A program made the translations under genes and the position numbers. From Tatumella sp. JGM118 (GTDB lineage: Bacteria; Pseudomonadota; Gammaproteobacteria; Enterobacterales; Enterobacteriaceae), in assembly GCF_018257515.1 (NCBI RefSeq), contig NZ_JAERJR010000015.1, forward strand, positions 1 to 64,000: 64,000 nt of DNA. Direction: 5' to 3'. Numbering within the stretch: the first letter of the stretch is position 1; every line of letters begins with the position of its first letter. The notes under the pieces are model-generated. The model was not told the origin of the DNA. It saw only the letters and a program-made list of their open reading frames with translations, and did not search any database. This document shows, piece after piece, positions 34,976 to 44,925 of the stretch.

Positions 34976-36123
34976 AAGCGCTCCGCGGCAGCCTCCAGAG
35001 TCGGCTCCTGTTTCGCAAAACAGAGACGGATCAGTTTATGCGGAAACTCACCGTCACAAAACACGGACAACGGGATCGCTGCCACACCGACTTCTTTGGT
35101 CAGCCACTGACAGAAGCTGACATCATCCAGATCTGAAATTGCACTGTAATCCAGTAACAGGAAGTAGGTGCCTTCACAAGGCAGGACCCGGAAACGGCTC
35201 TCCTGTAGGGCATTGATCAGGAAGTCACGACGTTGCCGGTAGAATGCCGGCAGATCGAGATAATGCTCCGGTTCTTTACGCAGCATATCTGCCAGCGCCA
35301 GCTGTGCCGGGGTATTGACGGCAAAGGTCAGGTACTGGTGAACCTTACGGATTTCGGCAGAGATCGCCGCCGGTGCCACACAGTAACCCACTTTCCAGCC
35401 GGTCATATGATACGTTTTTCCGAAGGAGGAAACGGCAACCCCGCGCTCGCGCAATTGCGGATGCTGCAGAATACTGAAATGTCCTCCCTCAGCAAAACAG
35501 ATGTGCTCGTAGACTTCATCACTCAGGACATAGGTTTCCTGCTGGCCGATAGCCTGCCAGAGTGCATCAAAATCGGCAGCCTGCCAGACGGTTGCGGTCG
35601 GGTTATGTGGCGTGTTGAGGATCACCAGGCGCGTTTTATCAGACAGTAATTCAGAAAAGGCCTGCCAGTCAGGGCGAAAGGCCGGGGGCTGAAGGGCAAC
35701 ACGTTTCAGCACGCCACCGGACAGTGCCACGGCAGGTGCATAACTGTCATAACTCGGGTCAAAGCAGATCACTTCATCACCCGGCCTGACCAGCGCCGTG
35801 ATGGCCGCAAACAGTGCCTCGGTGGCCCCTGCGGTAACGGTGATATCGGTGTTCACATCCGGCGTGTAATTATAGCAACGCTGTGTTTTTTCAGCGATAG
35901 CTTCGCGAAGGGGCTGAACCCCGGTCATTGGCGCATACTGGTTGGCCCCCTGACTGACATGCCAGGCCAGTTGCTGTTGCAGGTATTCCGGACCATCAAA
36001 GTCAGGGAAGCCCTGTGACAGATTAATTGCCTGATATTCTTGTGCCAGAGCACTCATCTGACTGAAGATAGTGGTGCCCAGGGCCGGAAGTTTACTGTCG
36101 GGAGTGAAAGTATGCTGCGTCAT
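34963..36123 (-). CDS. mtnE: Methionine transaminase MtnE (YbdL-like)
   Basis: A 386-residue class I PLP aminotransferase very similar to E. coli YbdL. The PLP lysine is in SSFGKTYHMTGWKVGY, with LNTPHNPTATVW and LSDEVYEH upstream. It converts 4-methylthio-2-oxobutanoate to methionine, the last step of methionine salvage. Divergent from mtnC with a MetJ-like operator between. The name rests on its place in the mtn cluster. Confidence 0.9.
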   Translation of the reverse strand: MTQHTFTPDSKLPALGTTIFSQMSALAQEYQAINLSQGFPDFDGPEYLQQQLAWHVSQGANQYAPMTGVQPLREAIAEKTQRCYNYTPDVNTDITVTAGATEALFAAITALVRPGDEVICFDPSYDSYAPAVALSGGVLKRVALQPPAFRPDWQAFSELLSDKTRLVILNTPHNPTATVWQAADFDALWQAIGQQETYVLSDEVYEHICFAEGGHFSILQHPQLRERGVAVSSFGKTYHMTGWKVGYCVAPAAISAEIRKVHQYLTFAVNTPAQLALADMLRKEPEHYLDLPAFYRQRRDFLINALQESRFRVLPCEGTYFLLLDYSAISDLDDVSFCQWLTKEVGVAAIPLSVFCDGEFPHKLIRLCFAKQEPTLEAAAERLCRI

Positions 36124-36230
36124 TATTACTCTGCCTTATCGACGGCTATCTGTATTAAGAGATAAATCGTGTGTGTGACCAAAGCCTTTATTGATGCCAC
36201 TATAAACAGGATGGTAATATTTGGCAATCA

Positions 36231-36246
36231 AGACACTTAGATGGCT
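36231..36246. promoter_or_regulatory. MetJ-box pair between mtnE and mtnC
   Basis: Two adjacent 8-mers, AGACACTT and AGATGGCT, match the MetJ box AGACGTCT at 5 and 6 of 8 positions. Tandem imperfect boxes are how MetJ operators are built. The site serves mtnE on one side and mtnCD on the other. Confidence 0.5.
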
Positions 36247-36325
36247 AAACAGAAAAACAGCCGGCAGATCCTGAAATAATAATGTTTTTCCTGCAAATAT
36301 CAGGCAGCTGTGCTGCGGAGGTAGA

Positions 36326-37009
36326 ATGATTCGAGCAATTGTGACGGATATCGAGGGCACGACCAGTGATATCCGCTTTGTACACCAGGTGCTGTTTCCT
36401 TATGCACGTCAGCATCTGGAAAGCTATATCCGTGAAAACGCTCAGGCACCGGCAGTGTCTCAGGCGCTGGAGAGTTTACGCCACGAACTGGCGCAGCCGG
36501 AGGCGACGACGGATCAGCTGATCGAAGCGTTATACCGGTTTATGGATGAAGACCGTAAATCAACCGCGCTGAAAGCCCTGCAGGGCATGATCTGGCGGGA
36601 TGGCTACGTCAACGGGAGTTTTACCGGACACCTCTATCCGGATGTCTTACCGGCCCTGAAACAATGGCAGACTCAGGGGCTGACCCTGTGCGTCTATTCC
36701 TCGGGATCCGTGGCTGCACAGAAACTGCTGTTCGGTTACAGCGATGCCGGAGATATTACCGGGGTCTTCAGCGACTATTTTGATACCCATGTCGGGGCCA
36801 AGCGGGAAGAGCAGTCCTACCGCAATATTGCCGGTAAGCTGGGGCTACCGGGCGAAGCCTTACTCTTTTTATCGGATATTCATCAGGAGCTGGATGCCGC
36901 GCGTGCTGCGGGCTGGAAAACCGTTCAGCTGATCCGTGGCGAGGCTGACCCGGAAAGCGTGCATCCGGCGGTGAGCAGTTTTGAACAGATTACACCGGAG
37001 ACCTTCTGA
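36326..37009 (+). CDS. mtnC: Enolase-phosphatase E1 MtnC
   Basis: A 227-residue HAD-family enzyme that enolises and dephosphorylates 2,3-diketo-5-methylthiopentyl-1-phosphate to acireductone. The nucleophile is Asp8 in TDIEGTT, followed by [15 protein letters not shown] and [20 protein letters not shown] precedes the ATG. One base separates its stop from mtnD, so the two are one unit. Confidence 0.95.
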   Translation: MIRAIVTDIEGTTSDIRFVHQVLFPYARQHLESYIRENAQAPAVSQALESLRHELAQPEATTDQLIEALYRFMDEDRKSTALKALQGMIWRDGYVNGSFTGHLYPDVLPALKQWQTQGLTLCVYSSGSVAAQKLLFGYSDAGDITGVFSDYFDTHVGAKREEQSYRNIAGKLGLPGEALLFLSDIHQELDAARAAGWKTVQLIRGEADPESVHPAVSSFEQITPETF

Positions 37010-37010
37010 A

Positions 37011-37553
37011 ATGAGTGCATTAACGATTTTTAGTGATCAGGACGCCAGCCAGCCGGTCTGGCAGAGTGAAGATGCAGCGCAGATCCGTGAAAAACTGGCG
37101 CAACAGGATGTTCGTTTTGAACGCTGGGCGGCCGACCGTGATCTGGGGGCCGATCCGACGCCGGAGACGGTGCTTGAAGCCTATCAGCATGCGATTGATA
37201 AACTGGTGGCAGAAAAAGGTTACCAGAGCTGGGATGTGATCAGCATGCGTGCCAGTCATCCGGAGAAACAGGCGTTACGCGAGAAGTTTCTTTCGGAGCA
37301 CACCCACGGTGAGGACGAGGTCCGCTTTTTCGTCGAAGGGGCGGGGTTGTTTTGCCTGCATCTGGGCGGACAGGTGTATCAGATCCTGTGTGAGAAAAAT
37401 GATCTGATCTCGGTCCCTGCCGGCACGGCCCACTGGTTCGATATGGGATCGGAACCTAACTTCACGGCTATCCGTATTTTTGATAATCCGGAAGGCTGGA
37501 TCGCCCGTTTTACCGGCGATCCGATTGCTGAAAATTATCCCCGCCTCGCCTGA
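37011..37553 (+). CDS. mtnD: Acireductone dioxygenase MtnD
   Basis: A 180-residue cupin enzyme (Klebsiella 179). Metal ligands are His97, His99 and Glu103 (EHTHGEDEV) and His141 (GTAHWFDMG). With iron it gives formate and 4-methylthio-2-oxobutanoate; with nickel it gives an off-pathway product. The ATG at 37011 is used; an upstream in-frame start at 36981 lies inside mtnC. It ends 6 bases from the mtnA stop. Confidence 0.95.
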   Translation: MSALTIFSDQDASQPVWQSEDAAQIREKLAQQDVRFERWAADRDLGADPTPETVLEAYQHAIDKLVAEKGYQSWDVISMRASHPEKQALREKFLSEHTHGEDEVRFFVEGAGLFCLHLGGQVYQILCEKNDLISVPAGTAHWFDMGSEPNFTAIRIFDNPEGWIARFTGDPIAENYPRLA

Positions 37554-37559
37554 CCAGGT

Positions 37560-38588
37560 TTAGTTCGTCTGTGGCCGGAAAATACCTTCGGCCACCTGCT
37601 CCGGCGTGATAAGCCCCGTATCCAGTACCCAGCCACTGATCAGCGCTGCAGGCGTGACATCGAAGGCCGGATTATGGACCCGGATGTTTTCCGGGGCCCA
37701 TTGTACGGCCCCGAAACTCCCTGCGACACCGGTCACTTCCCCGGCAGCCCTCTGCTCTATCGGAATATCTTTTCCTGACGGACAGTGACGATCCAGAGTG
37801 GTGTGCGGGGCTGCCACGTAAAACGGGATCTCATGATAGCGGGCCAGTACCGCCAGGCTGTAAGTGCCTATTTTATTGGCTACATCACCGTTTGCCGCAA
37901 TCCGGTCTGCACCGACCCAGATAGCATCGACCTGTCTGTCGGCCATCAGTGCCGCAGCCATGCTGTCGGTGATCAGCTGGCAGGGAATGCCGGATTCCGA
38001 CAGTTCCCAGGCGGTCAGACGTCCGCCCTGCAGCAGAGGGCGGGTTTCACCTACCCAGACATGGGCCACTTTCCCCTGTTGCCAGCCGCGGGTTATTACG
38101 CCGAGTGCGGTACCGACGCCCGCGGTTGCCAGCCCCCCGGTGTTACAGTGCGTCAGAATACGGCTGCCCGCGGTGATCAGCGGCGTGCCGGCCAGCGCAA
38201 TATTGTCACAGAGCTGCCTGTCTTCATCGACCAGACGCAATGCCTCACGGATCAGTGCGGTGACATAGTCTTCTGCCGCCAGCGCTTCCTGCATTCTGTC
38301 CAGATTATTCATCAGATTCACGGCCGTCGGACGGGCGGCGCGCAGCGTGAGTAATGAATCCTGAAGATCGGCTCGTGACATTCCCTGCTCAGCCTGCAGG
38401 GCCAGCAGGAGTGAAGCCGAAAGGCCAATCAGTGGCGCTCCCCTGACACGTAAGGCATGGATATGGCCGACAAGTGCGTCGGTATTGCCGGCACTGAGCC
38501 AGTTTTTTTGTTGCGGAAGGGCCTGCTGGTCAAGGATCCAGAGCTGGTTATCGGTAATTTTCAGGCTGGTCGTTTGCAGAGTTTGCAT
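37560..38588 (-). CDS. mtnA: Methylthioribose-1-phosphate isomerase MtnA
   Basis: A 342-residue eIF2B-like isomerase that converts methylthioribose-1-phosphate to methylthioribulose-1-phosphate. Family motifs: RVRGAPLIG, the catalytic Cys in [18 protein letters not shown], and the Asp in [20 protein letters not shown]. The ATG at 38588 is the only ATG here; the frame opens one codon earlier at TTG. Divergent from mtnK. Confidence 0.95.
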   Translation of the reverse strand: MQTLQTTSLKITDNQLWILDQQALPQQKNWLSAGNTDALVGHIHALRVRGAPLIGLSASLLLALQAEQGMSRADLQDSLLTLRAARPTAVNLMNNLDRMQEALAAEDYVTALIREALRLVDEDRQLCDNIALAGTPLITAGSRILTHCNTGGLATAGVGTALGVITRGWQQGKVAHVWVGETRPLLQGGRLTAWELSESGIPCQLITDSMAAALMADRQVDAIWVGADRIAANGDVANKIGTYSLAVLARYHEIPFYVAAPHTTLDRHCPSGKDIPIEQRAAGEVTGVAGSFGAVQWAPENIRVHNPAFDVTPAALISGWVLDTGLITPEQVAEGIFRPQTN

Positions 38589-38646
38589 CAATATTATTTC
38601 CGGGTTGCTTCACTGAGGAATAGTATGCCAATATGCGGGGCAGAAT

Positions 38647-38662
38647 AGAAGTGTAGACGTCT
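38647..38662. promoter_or_regulatory. MetJ-box pair between mtnA and mtnK
   Basis: A perfect MetJ box AGACGTCT (38655-38662) is preceded directly by AGAAGTGT (6 of 8). It lies 42 bases before mtnK and 59 bases before mtnA, so both would be repressed when S-adenosylmethionine is plentiful. Confidence 0.7.
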
Positions 38663-38703
38663 GAAAGGCTCAGGCGCAGAGAATAATAAGAGAGGAAAAG
38701 GCA

Positions 38704-39903
38704 ATGTCACAATACCGAACCTTCACCGCCACAGATGCTGTGGAATACGCCAGGCAGTTTTCCGGGCTGGAAAACCCGCAACAACTGACACAGGCGCTGG
38801 AAGTGGGTGACGGTAATCTGAATCTGGTGTTTAAAATTCTGGATCAGCAAGGTAAAAGTCGTGTCATTGTTAAACAGGCTCTCCCTTATGTGCGCTGTGT
38901 CGGTGAGTCCTGGCCGCTGACGCTTGACCGGGCCCGTCTGGAAGCTGAAACGCTGATTGAACATTATAAATACAGCCCGGAGCATACGGTTCATGTGACC
39001 CATCTTGATGCCAGCCTGGCGGTGATGGTGATGGAAGACCTCTCTGAGTATAAAATCTGGCGGGGAGAGCTGGTGGCGGGAAAATCCTATCCGCAGGCTG
39101 CCCGTCAACTGGGTCATTATCTGGCCAGTGTTCTGTTTTCTACCTCTGATTTCGCCCTGCACCCTCACGAAAAGAAGGCGCAGGTGGCTCGCTTTATCAA
39201 TACCGAGATGTGCGAAATTACCGAGGATTTGTTCTTTAACGACCCTTACATTGAGCATCCGCGTAATGATTATCCGCCGGCCCTGGAGCCATTAGTCGCC
39301 TCACTGCGTGAAGATGCTGAATTGCGTATTGCCGTCGCGGAACTGAAACACCGTTTTCTGACCCATGCTGAAGCCCTGCTGCACGGCGATATTCATACCG
39401 GATCGGTTTTTGTAACCGACAGCGGGCTGAAAGCCATCGATGCGGAATTCGGTTATTACGGTCCGATGGGCTTTGACCTTGGCACCGCGATGGGGAATTT
39501 ACTGCTGAACTACTGCGGCGTCCCCGGTCTGCTGGCCCCGAGAGAAGCGGCAGAAGCCCGCGACCAGCGTCTCGCTGAGATCATTACGTTGTGGCAGACC
39601 TTCAGTGATGAATTCCTGACACGCAGCGAGCAGACCACCCGGGATGTTGCGCTGGCAGTGCCGGGATATGCACAGAAGTTTCTGCAGAAAGTCTGGTGCG
39701 ACGCGATCGGGTTCTGCGGGACGGAATTGATCCGCCGTACGGTCGGCATGTCTCATGTTGCCGATATCAGCAACATTGCCGACGATATGATGCGTACTGA
39801 TTGTCTGCGTCATGCCATCACACTGGGACGTACTCTGATTCTGGCCGCCGGCCATATCAGTGATGCCGAATCACTCGTCGCCCGAATCCGTCAGGTGGCC
39901 TGA
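38704..39903 (+). CDS. mtnK: Methylthioribose kinase MtnK
   Basis: A 399-residue kinase of the choline/aminoglycoside-kinase fold that phosphorylates 5-methylthioribose. The catalytic loop is [13 protein letters not shown], followed by [17 protein letters not shown] for metal binding. AGAGGAAAAGG precedes the ATG. No mtnB dehydratase gene is in the window, so that step must be encoded elsewhere. Confidence 0.95.
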   Translation: MSQYRTFTATDAVEYARQFSGLENPQQLTQALEVGDGNLNLVFKILDQQGKSRVIVKQALPYVRCVGESWPLTLDRARLEAETLIEHYKYSPEHTVHVTHLDASLAVMVMEDLSEYKIWRGELVAGKSYPQAARQLGHYLASVLFSTSDFALHPHEKKAQVARFINTEMCEITEDLFFNDPYIEHPRNDYPPALEPLVASLREDAELRIAVAELKHRFLTHAEALLHGDIHTGSVFVTDSGLKAIDAEFGYYGPMGFDLGTAMGNLLLNYCGVPGLLAPREAAEARDQRLAEIITLWQTFSDEFLTRSEQTTRDVALAVPGYAQKFLQKVWCDAIGFCGTELIRRTVGMSHVADISNIADDMMRTDCLRHAITLGRTLILAAGHISDAESLVARIRQVA

Positions 39904-39908
39904 TCAGC

Positions 39909-39936
39909 AAGTCATGCCACACTCGTGGCATGACTT
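39909..39936 (+). terminator. Hairpin after mtnK
   Basis: AAGTCATGCCAC and GTGGCATGACTT form a perfect 12-bp stem with a 4-base loop, 5 bases after the mtnK stop. No T-run beyond TT. Confidence 0.6.
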
Positions 39937-40177
39937 CCGGCCGGAATGCGCTCATAGACGTGGATGCGTCTGACGTAACAGCCTTTATATACCTGCACGT
40001 CATCCCATCATGATAACGCCGTCATAGGGCACCCGTCAGCTTATCTGTCGCCCTGGTGACCGGACAAGGTAAGACCCCCCCCAAAAAAAAAGACCACTGT
40101 GGGGCTGTCCATGAGTAATATTTCAGGGTTAAGACGGGATCCCTGTAGCACAGTGTGCAGGATCCTGTGACAGAGGC

Positions 40178-40205
40178 TTGCGCTGCCCGACGATTGGGCT
40201 ACACT
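40178..40205 (+). promoter_or_regulatory. Sigma-70 promoter of gmhA
   Basis: TTGCGC and TACACT are spaced 16 bases apart, 36 bases upstream of the gmhA ATG. Confidence 0.5.
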
Positions 40206-40240
40206 GGCGGCGTTAATTTTCCGATGTAAGGACATCCCCT

Positions 40241-40819
40241 ATGTACCAGGATATTATTCGTTCAGAACTGAATGAAGCCGCAGAAACGCTTAATGCCTTC
40301 CTGAAAGATGAAAACAATATTCATGCCATTCAGCAGGCGGCGACGTTGCTGGCGGACAGTTTCAAAGCGGGCGGAAAGGTACTTTCTTGCGGCAATGGCG
40401 GGTCTCACTGTGATGCTATGCATTTCGCGGAGGAACTGACCGGACGCTACCGTGAGAACCGTCCGGGATATCCGGCGATCGCGATTTCGGATGTCAGCCA
40501 TATTTCCTGCGTCAGTAATGACTTCGGCTATGACTATGTCTTCTCCCGCTATGCCGAAGCGGTCGGCCGTCAGGGGGATGTGCTGTTAGGTATTTCCACC
40601 TCCGGAAACTCCGCCAATATTATTAAAGCCATTGAGGCTGCCCGCCGCCAGGGGATGAAAGTGATCACCCTGACCGGAAAAGATGGCGGCAAAATGGCCG
40701 GCAGTGCCGATGTGGAAATCCGGGTACCGCATTTTGGTTTTGCTGACCGTATTCAGGAAATACACATTAAAATCATTCATATTTTGATTTTACTGATCGA
40801 AAAAGAGATGGAAAAATAA
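40241..40819 (+). CDS. gmhA: Sedoheptulose-7-phosphate isomerase GmhA (LpcA)
   Basis: A 192-residue SIS-fold enzyme, the same length as E. coli GmhA and nearly identical. It makes D-glycero-D-manno-heptose 7-phosphate for the LPS inner core. Signature stretches: [19 protein letters not shown] and [24 protein letters not shown] precedes the ATG. yafJ follows, as in E. coli. Confidence 0.97.
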   Translation: MYQDIIRSELNEAAETLNAFLKDENNIHAIQQAATLLADSFKAGGKVLSCGNGGSHCDAMHFAEELTGRYRENRPGYPAIAISDVSHISCVSNDFGYDYVFSRYAEAVGRQGDVLLGISTSGNSANIIKAIEAARRQGMKVITLTGKDGGKMAGSADVEIRVPHFGFADRIQEIHIKIIHILILLIEKEMEK

Positions 40820-40954
40820 TCAGAGTATGACTTTCACGAAAAATACGCGGGCGGGCAGGCGATGGTGACTTGCCAGACCGCCGACCGCGTGTTATTTCTT
40901 TCGGTTATCACGGCTAAAAACGCCGGACCGTGGGATTGTGAGAGGTTATAACTG

Positions 40955-41728
40955 ATGTGTGAATTGCTCGGGATGAGCGCCAACATACCGACTGATATCT
41001 GTTTCAGTTTTTCCGGGCTGGTTCAGCGCGGGGGAGGCACCGGGCCGCACAAAGATGGCTGGGGCATCACCTTTTATGAAGGTAAAGGATGCCGTACTTT
41101 TAAAGACCCGCTTCCCAGTATCCACTCGCCGATAGCCAGACTGGTCCAGGAATATCCCATCAAGTCACATTCCGTGGTGGCCCATATCCGGCAGGCAAAC
41201 CGCGGCAATGTCTCGCTGGAAAATACTCATCCTTTCACCCGTGAGCTCTGGGGACGTCACTGGACCTATGCCCATAACGGGCAACTCAGTGATTATGAGG
41301 ACCTGGATACGGGGTCCTTCCGCCCGGTCGGGGAAACCGACAGTGAAAAAGCTTTTTGCTGGATCCTGCATAAACTGGCCACCCGGTATCCGGCCCCCCC
41401 GGAAGACTGGCCAGCGATGTTCAGTTATATCGCGACACTGGCGGCGGAACTGCGGGAGAAGGGGGTATTCAATATGCTGCTGTCGGATGGCCGTTACCTG
41501 ATGGCCTATTGTTCCACCCATCTTCACTGGATCACCCGACGTGCGCCCTTTGGTAAAGCCACATTGCTGGATCAGGATGTTGAAATCGATTTCCAGCAGC
41601 ACACGACGCCTCAGGATATCGTCAGTGTGGTGGCGACACAGCCGTTAACCGGTAATGAAACCTGGCACAGGATTGTGCCAGGAGAGTGGGTGTTATTCTG
41701 TCTTGGTGAGCGTCAGGAAGGTCTTTGA
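40955..41728 (+). CDS. yafJ: Class II glutamine amidotransferase YafJ
   Basis: A 257-residue protein with the N-terminal nucleophile Cys2 (MCELLGMSAN), HIRQANRG and YAHNGQLSDYE, typical of the GATase_4 family. It lacks a synthase domain, so the acceptor is unknown. E. coli YafJ has 255 residues. It overlaps the end of yafK by 36 bases, tail to tail. Confidence 0.93.
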   Translation: MCELLGMSANIPTDICFSFSGLVQRGGGTGPHKDGWGITFYEGKGCRTFKDPLPSIHSPIARLVQEYPIKSHSVVAHIRQANRGNVSLENTHPFTRELWGRHWTYAHNGQLSDYEDLDTGSFRPVGETDSEKAFCWILHKLATRYPAPPEDWPAMFSYIATLAAELREKGVFNMLLSDGRYLMAYCSTHLHWITRRAPFGKATLLDQDVEIDFQQHTTPQDIVSVVATQPLTGNETWHRIVPGEWVLFCLGERQEGL

Positions 41729-42433
41729 GGGAGTCTCGCTGTTACCGCTGAACGGATTTTTGCGGAGCACATACTGGCCGTTTTCTACTGAGACCGCAGG
41801 CGGCTGTTTATTTTGCAGAAAATAGTCGTAACCCGGTTTCAGTTGTTTCCAGAAACTGTAATAGGCTGAATCCTGATGCCGCTGCATGTTCTGTGTTGTC
41901 ATACGGAACGGAAAAATATCGACTTCCACTTCTGACTGTCCGTTACGCAGGGCAGCATTCACAAAGGTATAAATCTGGTCCATATAGGCGTTGGTCATGG
42001 CATAACAGCCAATGGACACGCAGTTACCATGGATCATCAGGTAGTTCCCGCTGTAACCATTGTCGCGATCATACTCGTTCGGAAAGCCGATGTTGATGGC
42101 CCGGTAAAAATGGCTGTCGGGATTCAGCTGATTCAGTTTTACAGAGTAAAACCCTTCCGGACTTTTGAAATCACCCTCCACACGCTTCGGGCCGAGTCCG
42201 CCCGAAAACTTGCAGATTTTGAAACTGTTCAGTAAACGGTATTCGTTGCCGACTTTACCGTATAAATCGAGTGTCCGTTCTTCCTTAAAGATCTGAATAA
42301 ATACCGGCAGCCCCGGTAACTGCTGACTGAGCTGTTTACTCACGGGGGGCAACAGGCTGACTGAGTTCTGAGACGCGGCCAGACAATATGCCGGGAGTAA
42401 AAACATCGCAAGTAAGAGTGCGATTTTACGCAT
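41693..42433 (-). CDS. dpaA: L,D-transpeptidase-family amidase YafK (DpaA/LdtF)
   Basis: A 246-residue exported YkuD-domain protein, the same length as E. coli YafK. The signal peptide ends around CLAAS. The catalytic motif HGNCVSIGCYAM contains His135 and Cys143. In E. coli it cuts Braun lipoprotein from peptidoglycan. Convergent with yafJ; divergent from dinB. Confidence 0.92.
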   Translation of the reverse strand: MRKIALLLAMFLLPAYCLAASQNSVSLLPPVSKQLSQQLPGLPVFIQIFKEERTLDLYGKVGNEYRLLNSFKICKFSGGLGPKRVEGDFKSPEGFYSVKLNQLNPDSHFYRAINIGFPNEYDRDNGYSGNYLMIHGNCVSIGCYAMTNAYMDQIYTFVNAALRNGQSEVEVDIFPFRMTTQNMQRHQDSAYYSFWKQLKPGYDYFLQNKQPPAVSVENGQYVLRKNPFSGNSETPSKTFLTLTKTE

Positions 42434-42650
42434 GCTGCAAATACCTTGAAAATGAGGGTGGAAAAGAACGTAACTTCGTTTATCGTGCGGATATCCACCG
42501 CACGGCGAAGGCTTAGCGCAACCTTAGCATTGTCTGTCTTTTTAGCAAGAGAGCGGTGAAGATATTTATCCGTTACGCTCAGTGATAGTGAACGCCCGCA
42601 CAAAACAGGGATCATCTGTCACGGTCATGTTCCGGTGATTGATCTTTGCA

Positions 42651-42666
42651 CTGATTATTTATACAG
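42651..42666. promoter_or_regulatory. LexA (SOS) box upstream of dinB
   Basis: CTG-ATTATTTATA-CAG fits the LexA consensus CTGT-N8-ACAG at all but one of the core bases, with an AT-rich centre. It ends 32 bases before the dinB ATG. Confidence 0.8.
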
Positions 42667-42698
42667 TATTGAGGTTTCTTTCTGCGGAGCTGTCATCG

Positions 42699-43754
42699 AT
42701 GCGTAAAATCATTCATGTCGATATGGACTGTTTTTATGCTGCGGTCGAAATGCGTGACAATCCGTCGTTACGCGACATCCCACTGGCCATCGGCGGCAGT
42801 CGTGAGCGGCGGGGGGTGATCAGCACGGCAAACTATCTTGCCAGGCAATACGGCGTCCGCAGTGCCATGCCGACCGCGACCGCACTTAAACTTTGTCCTT
42901 CTCTGACCCTGGTCCCTGGTCGCTTTGAGGTCTATAAGGAAGTGTCCGGCCATATCCGGCAGATTTTTTCACGCTATACCTCGCTGATTGAACCGCTCTC
43001 GCTTGATGAGGCTTATCTGGATGTCACCCATTGCACTCATTTTCGCGGGTCAGCCACGCTGATTGCGGAGGATATTCGTCAGGCTATCCGTCAGGAATTG
43101 AAACTGACCGCATCTGCCGGCATCGCCCCGGTCAAATTTCTGGCAAAAATCGCCTCCGACCTGAATAAGCCGGACGGTCAGTATGTAATAACCCCGGCGG
43201 AAATGGATAATTTTGTCCATCGGCTGGCCCTTGAAAAAATACCGGGCGTCGGTCAGGTCTCTGCCAGAAAGCTGGCCGATATGGGGCTAAAGAGTTGTGC
43301 TGATGTCCGGCAGACAGATTTGTCCTTACTTCTGAAAAGGTTCGGTAAGTTTGGCAGGGTGTTATGGGAACGAAGCCACGGTATAGATGAACGCGAAATC
43401 GTGGTTGACCGGTTACGTAAATCGGTCGGTGTTGAAACCACCCTGGCGCAGGATATTGATCAGTGGGAGCAATGTCTTGAGGTGCTTGAAAGACTCTATC
43501 CGGAGCTGGAAAGACGACTGCGGAATGTCCGGCCGGATCTTCGAATATTGCGTCAGGGCGTCAAGCTACGTTTTTCCGATTTTCAGCAAACCACCCGTGA
43601 GCATATCTGGTCTGTTCTGAATAAAGAGGATTTACTGATGATCGCTCATGAGACCTGGCAGCAACGCCGGGCAGGACGAGGAGTGAGGCTGGTGGGGTTA
43701 CATGTGACCCTGCCGGATCCGGATACCGCGCGGCAATTACAGCTAACGTTGTGA
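42699..43754 (+). CDS. dinB: DNA polymerase IV
   Basis: A 351-residue Y-family translesion polymerase, the same length as E. coli DinB. Metal residues are in VDMDCFYA (N-terminal) and [11 protein letters not shown]; the thumb HhH motif is [16 protein letters not shown]. The ATG at 42699 ([10 protein letters not shown]) matches E. coli; the frame is open to 42639. It follows yafK directly, without the intervening genes of E. coli. The C-terminal clamp-binding end is short (QLQLTL). Confidence 0.96.
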   Translation: MRKIIHVDMDCFYAAVEMRDNPSLRDIPLAIGGSRERRGVISTANYLARQYGVRSAMPTATALKLCPSLTLVPGRFEVYKEVSGHIRQIFSRYTSLIEPLSLDEAYLDVTHCTHFRGSATLIAEDIRQAIRQELKLTASAGIAPVKFLAKIASDLNKPDGQYVITPAEMDNFVHRLALEKIPGVGQVSARKLADMGLKSCADVRQTDLSLLLKRFGKFGRVLWERSHGIDEREIVVDRLRKSVGVETTLAQDIDQWEQCLEVLERLYPELERRLRNVRPDLRILRQGVKLRFSDFQQTTREHIWSVLNKEDLLMIAHETWQQRRAGRGVRLVGLHVTLPDPDTARQLQLTL

Positions 43755-43846
43755 CGGCAACCGGTCACTGCCGAAGCCAGTTCTGTCTCGGGTGTGATCG
43801 GGACAAACCGTGTTAAGGGCCGGGACTGTCGCCGCAGAATAAAACA

Positions 43847-43886
43847 CGCCGGACGGCCGCGGGGCGGCACATCCGGCGGGAGGACG
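43847..43886 (-). terminator. Terminator of the ribose-type ABC operon
   Basis: CGCCGGA/TCCGGCG enclose GCCGC/GCGGC (43847-43878). On the minus strand the stem is followed by GTGTTTTATT, a weak T-run. It ends the permease gene and may serve dinB as well. Confidence 0.55.
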
Positions 43887-43920
43887 GGAAGACAGAATAT
43901 GCTCCCGACGGGGGATCAGA

Positions 43921-44925
43921 TCAGGCCTGTCGTCCCCGGAAGTAGGTCAGCGCCAGAGCCAGAGCCAGCACCAGGCCTTTAATGATATCCATGGCGTAGT
44001 AAGGTACGGACAGCATCACCAGGCCATTCTGTAATACGCCCAGGATAATCGCACCGATCAGCGTCCCCAGCGCGTTAGGCTTACCGGATCCTGCCAGTGA
44101 CAGGCCAATCCAGGCGGCCGCTACCGCATCCATCAGATAACCACTGCCGGCATTGACCTGTGAGGAACCGATCCTTGATGCCAGCAGTATCCCGCCTAAT
44201 CCGGCCAGTAATGACGCCAGCAGATAGGCGATCACCCGATAGCGGGTGGTACGGATACCGGACAGGCGGGCGGCTTCGGGGTTTCCGCCGAGCGCATACA
44301 TTCTGCGCCCGTGCTTAGTCAGGGACAGACCAATCTGTGTCAGTACCGTCACCACCAGCATGATAATAACGATGCCCGGGATTTCGCCCAGCCAGTTAAA
44401 ATTCGCCGGGATGATCCCTTCTGCCATATCTCCGCTTGGCATCACCATATTCTGGGTGATCGAACCGCCAAAGCTGTAGGTCATCGCCACACCCTGAACC
44501 ACAAACAGGGTCGCCAGCGTGGCCAGCATATCCGGAATACGCAGAACGACGATCAGAAAGCTGTTGAACAGTCCGACCAGCAGACAAAGCGCCAGGGTAA
44601 TAATGATTGCCGTCGCAGTGCCATAGCCATGCCAGACGAACATGGAGATCACCAGCGCATTAGCCAGTGATGCCGTGGAGCCCACTGAAAGGTCAAAGCC
44701 ACCGACGGTCAGCGAGATGGCCACTGCCATCGCGATCACCGTCACGATAGCGATAGAGCGCAGGATGTTCAGCAGGTTGTCGGGTTCCAGAAAGCCATCG
44801 GCGGTCAGTCCGAATCCGGCCAGAAGCAGCACGACAGTCAGCAGCATGCCCCATTTATACAGGAAATCGAATAACCGGTGATGCCAGGCCCGGGATGAAG
44901 TTAATGAGTTAGGGTTGCTGCTCAC
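43921..44925 (-). CDS. Ribose-type ABC transporter permease
   Basis: A 334-residue RbsC-like permease with about eight to ten helices; LTVGGFDLSVGS and GGNPEAARLSGI are characteristic of the sugar (CUT2) family. It overlaps the ATPase gene by 4 bases. No binding-protein gene accompanies it. MetJ-like boxes upstream of the operon suggest 5-methylthioribose as substrate; ribose or another pentose is possible. Confidence 0.88.
   Translation of the reverse strand: MSSNPNSLTSSRAWHHRLFDFLYKWGMLLTVVLLLAGFGLTADGFLEPDNLLNILRSIAIVTVIAMAVAISLTVGGFDLSVGSTASLANALVISMFVWHGYGTATAIIITLALCLLVGLFNSFLIVVLRIPDMLATLATLFVVQGVAMTYSFGGSITQNMVMPSGDMAEGIIPANFNWLGEIPGIVIIMLVVTVLTQIGLSLTKHGRRMYALGGNPEAARLSGIRTTRYRVIAYLLASLLAGLGGILLASRIGSSQVNAGSGYLMDAVAAAWIGLSLAGSGKPNALGTLIGAIILGVLQNGLVMLSVPYYAMDIIKGLVLALALALTYFRGRQA

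Larger units (their letters stand above)
39904..40240. other. Intergenic region mtnK-gmhA
   Basis: 337 bases holding the mtnK hairpin (39909-39936), a C8A9 homopolymer run (40075-40091) and the gmhA promoter (40178-40205). No gene is seen. Confidence 0.6.
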
